Shown in pieces: positions 1-7,989 of a DNA stretch of 18,725 nt. Position 1 is the first letter of the stretch. Every line of letters starts with the position of its first letter. The notes beneath the pieces are model-generated. The model saw only the letters and a program-made list of their open reading frames with translations. It did no database searches and was not told where the DNA came from. The stretch lies in assembly GCA_963579025.1 (NCBI GenBank), contig CAUZFZ010000187.1, forward strand, positions 1 to 18,725. The letters are read 5' to 3'. Made by a program: the position numbers and the translations under genes. This DNA comes from CAUZFZ01 sp963579025. Its GTDB lineage: Bacteria; Planctomycetota; Planctomycetia; Planctomycetales; Planctomycetaceae.

Positions 1-31
1 CACGTTCACTCGCTCGCGCTTCGGGCTTGTA

Positions 32-175
32 TCATTTGTTCCACATGCCGCCGAATGGGGTACCGGTTTTCTGACATTCCGGCATGCAGTAACCTGGAGC
101 CGTTGCGACGTAGTCGACATCCTTGCCTGCAGCCTCTTTATCGGCCCGAATCATGAATCGTCCGCATGTGCTCAT
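32..175 (-). CDS. Possible small protein or gene remnant (47 aa), unrecognised
   Basis: This minus-strand frame runs from an ATG at 173-175 to a TGA at 32-34. A second in-frame ATG at 152-154 would give 40 aa. The C-terminal half looks protein-like rather than random: it has a Lys/Asp/Ala-rich stretch, then Y-C-M-P-E-C (two Cys four residues apart), then a Gly-rich end finishing M-W-N-K. It lies head-to-head with the cytochrome gene and overlaps its start by about 23 bases. No convincing Shine-Dalgarno sequence is visible; a GGA lies 6 bases before the second ATG. I do not recognise the family. It could be a small Cys-containing protein, the surviving 3' end of a gene whose 5' part was replaced, or chance. 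Confidence 0.3.
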   Translation of the reverse strand: MSTCGRFMIRADKEAAGKDVDYVATAPGYCMPECQKTGTPFGGMWNK

Positions 176-3100
176 CCTGTTGTCCGGGCTCGGTCTCGCT
201 GCTTACTTCACGATATTCGTCGCGTCCGTACACGGGGCGGAACCGGCGACAGTCGACTTCAAACGCGACATTCTGCCATTGCTCGGTTCGCAGTGCCTGG
301 AATGTCACAACCGCGAGGATCGCGAGGGCGGACTGTGGTTTGCAGGGCCAAAGGATCTGGTTCGGCTGAACGATTCCGGTGTCGCTGCGATCGTGTCGGG
401 CAAGAGTGCAGACAGCGAATTGATTCGCCGGATCACAGCAACTGGTGATGAGCGTATGCCGCCTGATGGCGACCGGTTGAAGGCCAGCGAGATCACGAAA
501 CTCAAACTCTGGATCGATGCCGGAGCGCCATGGCCCGAGGAATTCATTGAGAAGCACACGCATTGGGCGTACGTGCCGCCGCAACGCAAACCATTGCCGG
601 ACATCAGGAACACTGACTGGGTGAAGAACGGCATCGACTACTTCGTGCTCGAGCGCCTCGAACTTGCGGGGCTTAAGCCGTCGCCGCCTGCAGATCGCGC
701 GCGGCTGATTCGCCGCGTTTCACTCGATCTGATCGGGTTGCCGCCGACACCTGCCGAAGTCGATGCGTTTCTGAACGACACGCGGCCCGGAGCATACGAA
801 CGGCTCCTCGACCGACTGCTAGCATCACCTGCGTACGGAGAGCACTGGGCACGCCAATGGCTCGATCTGGCACGGTACGCCGATTCGAACGGATTTCAGG
901 CGGACCAGTTTCGCAGTATGTGGGCCTGGCGTGACTGGGTGATCCGATCGATGAACGACGACATGCCGTTTGACCAGTTTTCGATCGAACAACTGGCCGG
1001 AGATTTGCTGCCGAATGCGACAGTCGAGCAGAGGACCGCGACCGGTTTCCAGCGATGTACGACATGCAACGTCGAAGCGGGTGTTGATCCGGAAGAAAAC
1101 CGCGTCAACCAGATTGTCGATCGTGTGAACACGACGGGCACTGTCTGGCTGGGAACGACGCTTGAGTGTGCTCAATGCCACAACCACAAGTACGACCCGT
1201 TCTCGCAGCAGGACTACTACCAGATCTTTTCGTTTTTCAACAACACGCCGCTGGAAGTGAAGCTGTCGAGCGGAGTCACGTTTGACTTCTTCGGACCGAA
1301 GATGGAGTTGCCACTCAGCGCGGCCCGGCAGCAGCACCAGTCGGAGCTGCAATCACTACTCGCAACCAGCGAGCAGGAACTTGCTGCACACCGGGCGTTG
1401 ATGGAAAAATCACACAGCGAATGGGAACAGCGTCTGCTGAGCAGTCTTGCGTCAAAACCGGAATGGCATGTGCTGAAGGTCGCAGAGTTCAAGTCGGCGG
1501 GAGGCGCAACGTCGACGCAACTCGACGATCAATCTGTGCTGGTCAGCGGAACGAATCCTGAAACCGATACCTATACGGTGACGGCTCGTACCGAGCTGAC
1601 CGACATTACTGGCTTTCGTGTCGAAGCGCTGCTGGATGAGACGTTGCCCGGCAAAGGGCCCGGTCGGCAGACGATGAACGATCGGGCCAACTTTGTGCTG
1701 ACAGAATTTGGTGTTCGCGCATGTCCGTGTGAGGATGACGAGTCAGAACCGGGTCGAATTGTCAGCCTGCATTCCGCCAGCGCCGATCACGAACCCGCAA
1801 AGTACGAAGCGCGACTGGCGCTGGACGGTGACGCCAAAACCGGCTGGTCGATTCACACCGACATTCACAAGCCGCATCACATCAGGGTACTGACCAGTGA
1901 GCCAGTGGGGTTCGAGTCGTCCACGAGGCTCGTATTCAAGCTCGATTTCCAACTCGGCTGGCAGCGCGCCATGGGGCGGTTCCGCATCTCAGCCCTGACC
2001 GGGAATCCGTCCCAGGAGGCCGTCCCGGACAACGTGCTGGCCACGCTGAAGAAGTCGGCCAAAAAGCGATCGAAGAAGGAGCGTCAGCTGATCGCCAAAT
2101 ACCGTGAAGAAAAAGACGGTGTACTGACGGGGCTTCAGGGGCGTATCGGTGTTTTGAAGAAAAAACTCGCAGCGGTGAAGCCGGACACGACGCTGGTGAT
2201 GGTCGAACAGGACGAGCGCCGCACAACTCACATCATGAAACGTGGCGAGTTCCTCAACCCTGGAGCCGAAGTCCAGGCGCTGACGCCGGAAGTACTGCCG
2301 TCGCCTTTGGCGGGACTGCCGAAAAACCGGCTCGGGCTGGCGCGGTGGCTGGTGGATCCTCAGAACCCTCTGACAGCACGTGTCACCGTCAATCGATGGT
2401 GGTCAGAGATTGTCGGACAGGGCATCGTCACATCGCTCGAGGATTTCGGGTCGCAGGGCGAACCACCGACGCATCCCGGCCTGCTCGACTGGCTGGCTCT
2501 GGAACTGGTCGATCACGACTGGTCGATGAAGGAACTGCACCGCGTGATTGTCATGTCAGCGACGTATCAGCAGTCGTCGAAGATCACCCTCGAAGGCATG
2601 CGACGCGATCCACAGAACAAACTGCTGGGCCGGTCAAACCGTTTCCGCCTGCCGGCCGAAACGATCCGCGACAACGCCCTGCGAGCCAGCGGGCTGATTG
2701 CCGCGAAGATGCACGGCGCCCCCGTCTATCCGCCGCAGCCGCCGAACATCTGGCGACATGTGGGTCGTAACGCTCCGAAGTACATCGTGTCCGAAGGGCT
2801 CGATCGCTTTCGCCGGGGTGTCTACACAGTGTGGCGGCGAAGTGCACCGTATCCTGGCTTCGTCAATTTCGACGCACCGGATCGCGGCGCGTGTGTGGTC
2901 AAGCGATCCCGCACGAATACGCCATTGCAGGCGCTCAATCTGCTCAACGATGAAGTCTATACAGAGACCGCCTTTGCACTCGCGGAACGCATTGTCCGGG
3001 ATATGCCGAATGCAGATCTGACGGAGCGGGTGGAATACGCCTTCCGACTATGCCTCTCGCGCCGCCCGACCAGCGAAGAACGTGCTGTGCTGGTCGAAAT

Positions 3101-3263
3101 CTACGTCGAGGAACATGACGCTCTGACAAAGTCACCGGAGCGAGTGAAAGCGCTGCTGGCGAACCGGCAGAAGGACAAGGCACTGGACAGCGTGGAAATC
3201 ACCACCTGGTACCGCGTCGCAGAGGTCCTGCTGAACCTTGATGAGATGATCACGCGGACGTAA
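153..3263 (+). CDS. PSCyt1/DUF1549/DUF1553 planctomycetal cytochrome-like protein
   Basis: A secreted protein of 1036 aa from the ATG at 153. An upstream TTG at 123 is in frame, but the ATG places a hydrophobic signal sequence (about residues 4-28, ending before A-E-P) directly at the N-terminus. Residues C48-L-E-C-H52 form a c-type heme CXXCH motif in a PSCyt1 domain that continues to the R-M-P-P-D-G motif. The DUF1549 domain follows (about 155-365) and carries a second CXXCH, C339-A-Q-C-H343, followed by N-H-K-Y-D-P-F. The middle (about 365-715) has Lys/Glu/Gln-rich helical stretches around a beta-rich segment with a discoidin-like flavour. A DUF1553 domain (about 720-1010) includes N-R-W-W and D-F-G-S-Q-G-E-P-P-T-H-P. 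These families are typical of planctomycetes and their biochemical role is not settled; binding or oxidation of complex substrates is often suggested. They are usually followed by a DUF1501 gene, but here a convergent TPR gene begins 10 bases away. Confidence 0.93.
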   Translation: MNRPHVLILLSGLGLAAYFTIFVASVHGAEPATVDFKRDILPLLGSQCLECHNREDREGGLWFAGPKDLVRLNDSGVAAIVSGKSADSELIRRITATGDERMPPDGDRLKASEITKLKLWIDAGAPWPEEFIEKHTHWAYVPPQRKPLPDIRNTDWVKNGIDYFVLERLELAGLKPSPPADRARLIRRVSLDLIGLPPTPAEVDAFLNDTRPGAYERLLDRLLASPAYGEHWARQWLDLARYADSNGFQADQFRSMWAWRDWVIRSMNDDMPFDQFSIEQLAGDLLPNATVEQRTATGFQRCTTCNVEAGVDPEENRVNQIVDRVNTTGTVWLGTTLECAQCHNHKYDPFSQQDYYQIFSFFNNTPLEVKLSSGVTFDFFGPKMELPLSAARQQHQSELQSLLATSEQELAAHRALMEKSHSEWEQRLLSSLASKPEWHVLKVAEFKSAGGATSTQLDDQSVLVSGTNPETDTYTVTARTELTDITGFRVEALLDETLPGKGPGRQTMNDRANFVLTEFGVRACPCEDDESEPGRIVSLHSASADHEPAKYEARLALDGDAKTGWSIHTDIHKPHHIRVLTSEPVGFESSTRLVFKLDFQLGWQRAMGRFRISALTGNPSQEAVPDNVLATLKKSAKKRSKKERQLIAKYREEKDGVLTGLQGRIGVLKKKLAAVKPDTTLVMVEQDERRTTHIMKRGEFLNPGAEVQALTPEVLPSPLAGLPKNRLGLARWLVDPQNPLTARVTVNRWWSEIVGQGIVTSLEDFGSQGEPPTHPGLLDWLALELVDHDWSMKELHRVIVMSATYQQSSKITLEGMRRDPQNKLLGRSNRFRLPAETIRDNALRASGLIAAKMHGAPVYPPQPPNIWRHVGRNAPKYIVSEGLDRFRRGVYTVWRRSAPYPGFVNFDAPDRGACVVKRSRTNTPLQALNLLNDEVYTETAFALAERIVRDMPNADLTERVEYAFRLCLSRRPTSEERAVLVEIYVEEHDALTKSPERVKALLANRQKDKALDSVEITTWYRVAEVLLNLDEMITRT

Positions 3264-3273
3264 GCCGCCTGCA

Positions 3274-4560
3274 TCAGTGGTCCGGCGTGTCAGCGGGATG
3301 AGTTGGTTTCGGTTCTGCTCGGGTCTGGGCGTCTGCCATCCGTCGACTGACCTGGGCCGCCCGACGCCACATCGCAGCCAGGTCGGTCAGTTGCAGCTCG
3401 TCGCACAACGCCGCAATCTTTTCCCGAACTGCGGCGTCATGCGGCGCGTGAATCGCGACAACGTGCAGTTCGGTCAGTCGATCTCTGCGGGCTTTGATGG
3501 ACTGGTACTCAGCCAGGATCTGCTCGTACTGCTCATGCTGGCCGGCCTGGCGTAATGCGTTCGCCAGTTGATACAGCGCCTGATGATCGTGTGGCGCCAG
3601 CTTCACAGCGAGTTGCAGCGGTCCGACAGCCGCTAACGCATCACCCGACACCAGGCGGAACTTCGCCTGCGCCAGCAGTAGCGTTCGGTTGTTCGGGGCC
3701 TGTTGCTCGGCCGCCTCAAGAGCTTGGGCGGCGGCTGGCTGATCACCGAGGCTCCACAGACACTCGGCCTTGAGTGCCAGCATGTCAGCAGTGGCTGGTC
3801 CGTTCGATACCTCTCGGAGTGCCGCCTCGAAATCTCTTGTGCGGACAAGTGCCATGACCAGCCCCCGCAGAATGTCGTCAGCGACCGCCGGTGACGGTTG
3901 CCGGTCCCGTGCCTTGCGAAACTCGCCGACCGCGTCCGCGTAGCGTTCAAAATCGAGGAACATCGTCCCTGCCAGGTGATACGGCCGATAGTCGTCCGGA
4001 GTCAATTCGTTGAGCTTCCGCAGTTCAACCAGGGCGTAATCCATGGCGCCCAGGTCGTAATAGATCGCAGCCAGCCAGCGTCGCGCCGCGGCGTGATCGG
4101 GCTGTTCGGTGGACAGTTCGGCGAACAGATTCTTCGCCAGGTCCAACTGACCGAGTTCGTACAGACTTTCGCCCGTCAGCAGCAGTGCCTGCTCGCGAAT
4201 GCGACCCTGCGGCCGAATCCGCTCGAATTCACGCATGGCCAGATCCGCACGGCCAGTTTTCAGGAACAGGCCTCCACGCAATAGTTGAGTTTCCGATTCC
4301 CAGCCAGATTCGTTCTGCAGCCGGTCGAGCGCCAAGTTCAGAGCTTTCAGGTCTCCGACATCCAACGCCGCACAGCCATCACGCCAGGCCTGCTCGGGAG
4401 TTGTGTCAATGAGCCAATCCCACGACAGGAAGGCCCCCGCCACGATCACGACGATCAGCACGCCAGCCCTGATCACAAGCAACCGGCCTGATCGAGTCGT
4501 CGATGCACTGGACGGTTCGCCCAGATGATCCGCGGGATCATTCGACTGCGAGTCGGTCAT
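3274..4560 (-). CDS. Membrane-anchored TPR protein
   Basis: A protein of 428 aa with a polar N-terminus, one transmembrane segment (about residues 28-47, rich in Val/Ile/Ala) and then a largely helical body. The body has repeated 34-residue units with TPR-type A/G/Y spacing (for example L-L-L-T-G-E-S-L-Y-E-L-G and P-Y-H-L-A-G-T-M-F-L-D). TPR units bind other proteins, so an extracytoplasmic scaffold anchored in the inner membrane is the likely role. The C-terminal 25 residues are polar and Pro/Thr-rich. Its ATG lies two bases after the stop of the upstream heme/FG-GAP gene on the same strand, which suggests translational coupling; only a weak GGA lies upstream. It is the last gene of the minus-strand group and ends 10 bases from the convergent cytochrome gene. 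The partner is inferred from context only. Confidence 0.88.
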   Translation of the reverse strand: MTDSQSNDPADHLGEPSSASTTRSGRLLVIRAGVLIVVIVAGAFLSWDWLIDTTPEQAWRDGCAALDVGDLKALNLALDRLQNESGWESETQLLRGGLFLKTGRADLAMREFERIRPQGRIREQALLLTGESLYELGQLDLAKNLFAELSTEQPDHAAARRWLAAIYYDLGAMDYALVELRKLNELTPDDYRPYHLAGTMFLDFERYADAVGEFRKARDRQPSPAVADDILRGLVMALVRTRDFEAALREVSNGPATADMLALKAECLWSLGDQPAAAQALEAAEQQAPNNRTLLLAQAKFRLVSGDALAAVGPLQLAVKLAPHDHQALYQLANALRQAGQHEQYEQILAEYQSIKARRDRLTELHVVAIHAPHDAAVREKIAALCDELQLTDLAAMWRRAAQVSRRMADAQTRAEPKPTHPADTPDH

Positions 4561-4562
4561 GA

Positions 4563-6119
4563 TTAGTTCCGGACACTGGATGTATCGCGGACTCCCTGGT
4601 TCAATAAAATCTCGACGGGATGCGGCGTGGTTTCGGCCGATGCATGCAGCCAGGCACGACCGAGGATGAGATCCGGATCGCCATCACCATCCACGTCGGC
4701 AGCATCGATTGTTGTATAGCAAAGTGGTCCTGAGACCAGTCGATGGGGCAGGAATGTCGCGGGCGATGTCTGCTCAAGCCACATGACCGCTACAGGAAGC
4801 GCCCCATCAAGCTGTTGTCTGGCCGTGACGACATCCGCCATGGCGCACGCAACAACGTCCAGATCACCGTCCTGATCCAGGTCGACCGGTATTGCGGCGT
4901 GTGCTCCGAACAGTGTGGTCAGCAGATGCGGGCTGACGGACCCGTCCGGGTGTGATTCCAGCCAGCGGACCCCATGCCACGGTTTCAGTTTGCCGTCATC
5001 AAAGGTGTCGCCATTGGTCATCAGCCAGTCGACATCACCGTCGCCGTCCAGGTCGACAGGTTCAGCTCCTGTGCTGCCCCATGCGGGATGTGGCGCCTGA
5101 AACAGAAAATTCAGTCGAAAGCCGCGGCCCTCAAGACGCTGGTAGGCGATCAATGCTTCGGTCTGCTGACCGTAGAATGCGACGGGATCCGGACGCCCGT
5201 CAGAATCGACGTCGACGAGTACGGCACGCAAAGCCCCCGCGCGTCCGTCAATCGGTGTGAGCACCATTTCCGGTTGGCCGTCCGGGTCCGGCCGATTCTC
5301 CAGTACCAGTAAACGCCCGGTCGTACGCCAGCCAAATTCCGAGACCAACAGGTCGAGATCGCCGTCGCCGTCGATGTCAGTCGGTTGCACGTCAGCCACT
5401 CGACCCAGACCGTCGGCCAGAGTCGTGCGTGCGAAACCACCATCGGGTTTCTGCTGCAACCACTCGACGCTGCCGATGCTGTGGTCCATGGCCACAAAGG
5501 AACCCAGACATGCGACCAGAAGATCGTCGCGGCCATCCCGGTCCAGATCAGCGATCGTCACGCGAGCCGGATACGGCACATCCGCCAGCACTGCGAATTC
5601 TTCGTCCTGTGCAGACGCCCGCCGTGCGAGAATCCGGCTGCTGCGCATCTCGGCCGCCAACTGAGTCGGCTGACCGCCGAGGGAAATCTGCTGCACGTGG
5701 CTGACGAACGGTGCTTCTTCGACATTCTGAGGTCCGACCACAAGCTGTGATGTGAACTGCAGCGGCGAGTCGTCGGGAATTGCGAGTGCGGGCAGCTTCA
5801 GCCGCTGCGGCGCACGGGCCTGATACCATGCGATGACCTGCGTGGCCGAGGGAACTCGCGACATGCCCGTGCCGAAGCCGTGCGTTCGAGACATCTGCAG
5901 GATCACTTCCTGCCAGCTCGTACTCGGCAGCAGATTCGGCTCCGGGAAGTTATGGCAATGCGAACACAGGCGACGGACGGTCCCTTCAGCGAGTTCCGCG
6001 GTCCTGGGCTCGATGACTACCGGCAATTCAATGTCAGCGTCTGGTTCGGTCCAGACGAGCAGCGTGACGATGGTGATCGCAAGCAGTAGACCAGCGAAAG
6101 CCAGGACACCTCGCCGCAT
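4563..6119 (-). CDS. Membrane-anchored c-type heme / FG-GAP (VCBS) propeller protein
   Basis: From the ATG at 6117-6119 this gives 518 aa starting M-R-R with a hydrophobic anchor (about residues 4-22). An in-frame GTG at 6195-6197 (544 aa, nine bases after the lipoprotein stop, weak AAGG upstream) is a real alternative; I prefer the ATG because the anchor follows it directly. C52-S-H-C-H56 is a CXXCH heme site followed by N-F-P-E-P, marking a short cytochrome-like domain (about 35-105). The rest is an FG-GAP/VCBS beta-propeller with six clear calcium-type motifs of the D-x-D-x-D-G-x-x-D form: DLDRDGRDD, DIDGDGDLD, DVDSDGRPD, DLDGDGDVD, DLDQDGDLD and DVDGDGDPD. The product should face the periplasm and could combine electron transfer with ligand binding; the substrate is unknown. 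It lies between a lipoprotein gene and a TPR gene that starts two bases after its stop. Confidence 0.9.
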   Translation of the reverse strand: MRRGVLAFAGLLLAITIVTLLVWTEPDADIELPVVIEPRTAELAEGTVRRLCSHCHNFPEPNLLPSTSWQEVILQMSRTHGFGTGMSRVPSATQVIAWYQARAPQRLKLPALAIPDDSPLQFTSQLVVGPQNVEEAPFVSHVQQISLGGQPTQLAAEMRSSRILARRASAQDEEFAVLADVPYPARVTIADLDRDGRDDLLVACLGSFVAMDHSIGSVEWLQQKPDGGFARTTLADGLGRVADVQPTDIDGDGDLDLLVSEFGWRTTGRLLVLENRPDPDGQPEMVLTPIDGRAGALRAVLVDVDSDGRPDPVAFYGQQTEALIAYQRLEGRGFRLNFLFQAPHPAWGSTGAEPVDLDGDGDVDWLMTNGDTFDDGKLKPWHGVRWLESHPDGSVSPHLLTTLFGAHAAIPVDLDQDGDLDVVACAMADVVTARQQLDGALPVAVMWLEQTSPATFLPHRLVSGPLCYTTIDAADVDGDGDPDLILGRAWLHASAETTPHPVEILLNQGVRDTSSVRN

Positions 6120-6206
6120 CGAACTACTCACATCGTCGTCCAGGAGATGCTGTGTCGGAAACTCCGATGAGGAAATGGTTCGATGCCGGGCCCACACACG
6201 CCTTGA

Positions 6207-6692
6207 TCAGTCTTCAAGTTGAATGGTCACTTCGTTCGGACCGTCGGCCGATACCTGTTGCTTCAAGGGTGACGTGTCGACCGTTGCGTATATCGCTGGG
6301 ATGCCGCCGGCCTCTCCACTGCCGCCAGCCGTCGCCTGCTCGTAGTTCTTGTACATATCGTCCATAGATGGCGGCTCCCCGCCAGCCGACGGTGCGACGA
6401 CTTCCTGTTTTGAAACCAGGACGACGTGTTCACCAGCGATGGCTCCGTCGTTTTCTTTAAATGACATTAACTGAAATTTGCCCTCCTCATCCGTCGTTCC
6501 GCTCGCATATCGCGGGGCTGCCTCATTGACGAAGCTGACCTGCACATTCGCCACGGGCGCGCCATTGTACGTGACCGTGCCCGAAACGGGATGAAGCGTC
6601 GGGCCCTCGGCTCCCCCGCCACAGCCGGCTGCGGTCATACCGCAGATCGCGATCGCAAGAACTGAGAATGAAGGCTTTCCGCAAGTCGGCAT
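6207..6692 (-). CDS. Small lipoprotein with transthyretin/carboxypeptidase-regulatory-like fold
   Basis: A protein of 161 aa from the ATG at 6690-6692, which has an AGGAG ribosome site six bases upstream. The reading frame is open for another 21 codons upstream, but that stretch runs through the terminator-like hairpin and is not coding. The N-terminus is a lipoprotein signal ending A-A-G-C24, so Cys24 would be lipidated and the protein tethered to a membrane. The remainder starts with the pattern V-S-G-T-V-T-Y-N-G-A-P-V and continues with T-D-E-E-G-K-F, a pattern seen in the many planctomycetal transthyretin-like or carboxypeptidase regulatory-like lipoproteins. An acidic, Gly-rich segment and I-P-A-I-Y-A close to the C-terminus are also usual for the group. 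No catalytic residues are visible. This type of gene commonly follows DUF1559 genes, as it does here. Confidence 0.9.
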   Translation of the reverse strand: MPTCGKPSFSVLAIAICGMTAAGCGGGAEGPTLHPVSGTVTYNGAPVANVQVSFVNEAAPRYASGTTDEEGKFQLMSFKENDGAIAGEHVVLVSKQEVVAPSAGGEPPSMDDMYKNYEQATAGGSGEAGGIPAIYATVDTSPLKQQVSADGPNEVTIQLED

Positions 6693-6698
6693 GAGATA

Positions 6699-6703
6699 CT
6701 CCT
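6699..6703 (-). promoter_or_regulatory. Ribosome binding site of the lipoprotein gene
   Basis: AGGAG on the minus strand, six bases before the ATG at 6690-6692. It decides the start against the longer open frame. Confidence 0.75.
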
Positions 6704-6728
6704 GCGCACCGAAATGTTCGAGAGACGA

Positions 6729-6767
6729 AGAAACACCGCAGGGAGCCATCGGCACTTCTGCGGTGCC
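6729..6767 (-). terminator. Terminator-like hairpin between the prepilin-like gene and the lipoprotein gene
   Basis: A perfect 8-bp inverted repeat, CACCGCAG at 6734-6741 and CTGCGGTG at 6758-6765, encloses a 16-base loop that itself holds GCC/GGC around three bases. Read on the minus strand the stem is followed by TTTCTTC. It lies 22 bases after the stop of the DUF1559 gene and before the lipoprotein ribosome site. It would act as a partial terminator or 3' stabiliser, giving more transcript of the pilin-like gene than of the genes behind it. The U tract is short, so termination is probably incomplete. Confidence 0.55.
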
Positions 6768-6787
6768 ATGACGCTGTACAATCGCCG

Positions 6788-7720
6788 TTAGAATTGACCG
6801 AGAGTCTCCCCGTCCCGGCGAGAGCCCAGTTTCTGATAATTCCGGTAGTCGATGTGCTCGCTGATGAATCGGGTCGACCCGTCACCCATCAGGAAGTGGG
6901 CACCACCGACGTGGGTCGATTTAAAACCGTTGGCCGTGTTCCATGACGACCATGAATTGCATCCGCCGCCACCGGTTCGACTGGTTTCGAAATTGATAGG
7001 CCCGGTGGTCGCGTACCAATGCGCATTCGAGAGGTGCCATCCCTGTATCGCGTGATCGCTGGTGTTGGGCAAAATCTCACCGACTGCGATCGTGTTTGAG
7101 AGTCCATCCGTAACCTGCGCGAATCTGGCTGCCCACCCTTTGCGCGCAAACAAACCGGAGATCTGAGTCGGATCCTGCGTATCTGTGTGCGTGCTTGGGC
7201 CATCGCCGAACACATTCCCAGGATACGTCCCACACCGGGAGGTGGACATACTCTGAGCGCCGATGGACGTTGCGTAGTTGGAAAGTCGAATACCCCCCGA
7301 GGCGTCCTCACGCAGTCCACCCGCAGGATCGCTGGGACACTTGATGGTCGGAATGTCATTCAAATGCAGGTTGTTGCCGTTTTGGGAGATTCCCCCCGTA
7401 AAGTTGATCTTCTGGAAGAGCGGTCCCTGGTCAAGAAACGGTAGGCAGTGTACCAGCCAGCTTCCTTTCCGGTGACGTCCGGCGGTCCACGCATTGCCAC
7501 CACTCACCAGGTTGGGGGCCAGCTGTTTGTGAACGTCGTGGTAGTTGTGCAGTGCCAGTCCCAGCTGTTTCAAATTGTTCTTGCACTGAGACCGACGCGC
7601 GGCCTCCCGTGCCTGCTGCACTGCCGGCAGAAGCAGGGCGATCAGAATTGCGATGATTGCGATGACCACCAGCAATTCGATCAACGTGAATCCCCAGCGT
7701 CGCCTTCTTGTCGCGTGCAT
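6788..7720 (-). CDS. DUF1559 protein with type IV prepilin-like N-terminus
   Basis: A protein of 310 aa from the ATG at 7718-7720, which has GGGAG eight bases upstream; a longer open frame to 7783 is unlikely because it would bury the signal. The N-terminus is a textbook class III prepilin signal: a basic leader R-R-R-R-W-G10, then F11-T-L-I-E15 and a long Val/Ile/Ala/Leu helix, with Glu at mature position 5. A prepilin peptidase would cut after Gly10 and methylate Phe11. After the helix comes the family sequence A-R-E-A-A-R-R-S-Q-C-K-N-N-L-K-Q-L-G, and near the C-terminus H-V-G-G-A-H-F-L-M-G-D-G-S with R-R-D-G-E shortly before the end, both diagnostic of DUF1559. The family is hugely expanded in planctomycetes and is presumed to be surface exposed and pilin/pseudopilin-like. 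It is first in the minus-strand gene group. Confidence 0.95.
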   Translation of the reverse strand: MHATRRRRWGFTLIELLVVIAIIAILIALLLPAVQQAREAARRSQCKNNLKQLGLALHNYHDVHKQLAPNLVSGGNAWTAGRHRKGSWLVHCLPFLDQGPLFQKINFTGGISQNGNNLHLNDIPTIKCPSDPAGGLREDASGGIRLSNYATSIGAQSMSTSRCGTYPGNVFGDGPSTHTDTQDPTQISGLFARKGWAARFAQVTDGLSNTIAVGEILPNTSDHAIQGWHLSNAHWYATTGPINFETSRTGGGGCNSWSSWNTANGFKSTHVGGAHFLMGDGSTRFISEHIDYRNYQKLGSRRDGETLGQF

Positions 7721-7989
7721 AGACGGGTCTCCCAGGAAAAGAGAACCGATGAAGTGAAGAGAGTATCGCGCAGTGAACTCCACCCTGGACGGATGGAACT
7801 AAAATTGAGATGAAACGATATCATGACCGTGTGATTTTAATTTGGGAAGCCAAAACTCAGTACTGGTCCCCTCACGACTCACTTCCGCCAGCTTTGGCTG
7901 GCCACTGTCGTGAGCTTGCCGACACAAACGTGCAAGGTTCCAATGATGTCTCTTTGCTACTGTTGCGGGGATCAGCAGGTTCGGAATTC
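7721..7989. other. Divergent intergenic region with AT-rich core
   Basis: This 269-base stretch separates the minus-strand DUF1559 gene from the plus-strand TPR gene, so promoters in both directions are expected here. About 7795-7860 is clearly more AT-rich than its surroundings and is the likeliest promoter area, but I cannot assign a clear -35/-10 pair. A nested hairpin lies at 7871-7914. The plus-strand frame stays open from 7810, but that 60-codon extension has no protein-like features. Confidence 0.45.
7871..7914. repeat. Nested inverted repeat upstream of the TPR gene
   Basis: The outer arms CTCACGAC (7871-7878) and GTCGTGAG (7907-7914) match perfectly over 8 bp. The inner arms GCCAGC (7887-7892) and GCTGGC (7897-7902) match over 6 bp around the loop TTTG. 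The element lies 75 bases before the TPR start codon. It could be a 5' leader structure or a small dispersed repeat; no poly-T follows in either direction. Confidence 0.5.

Noticed and set aside
7810..7989. N-terminal extension of the TPR gene to 7810
   Set aside because: It crosses a nested hairpin and would place 60 unremarkable residues before the membrane segment.
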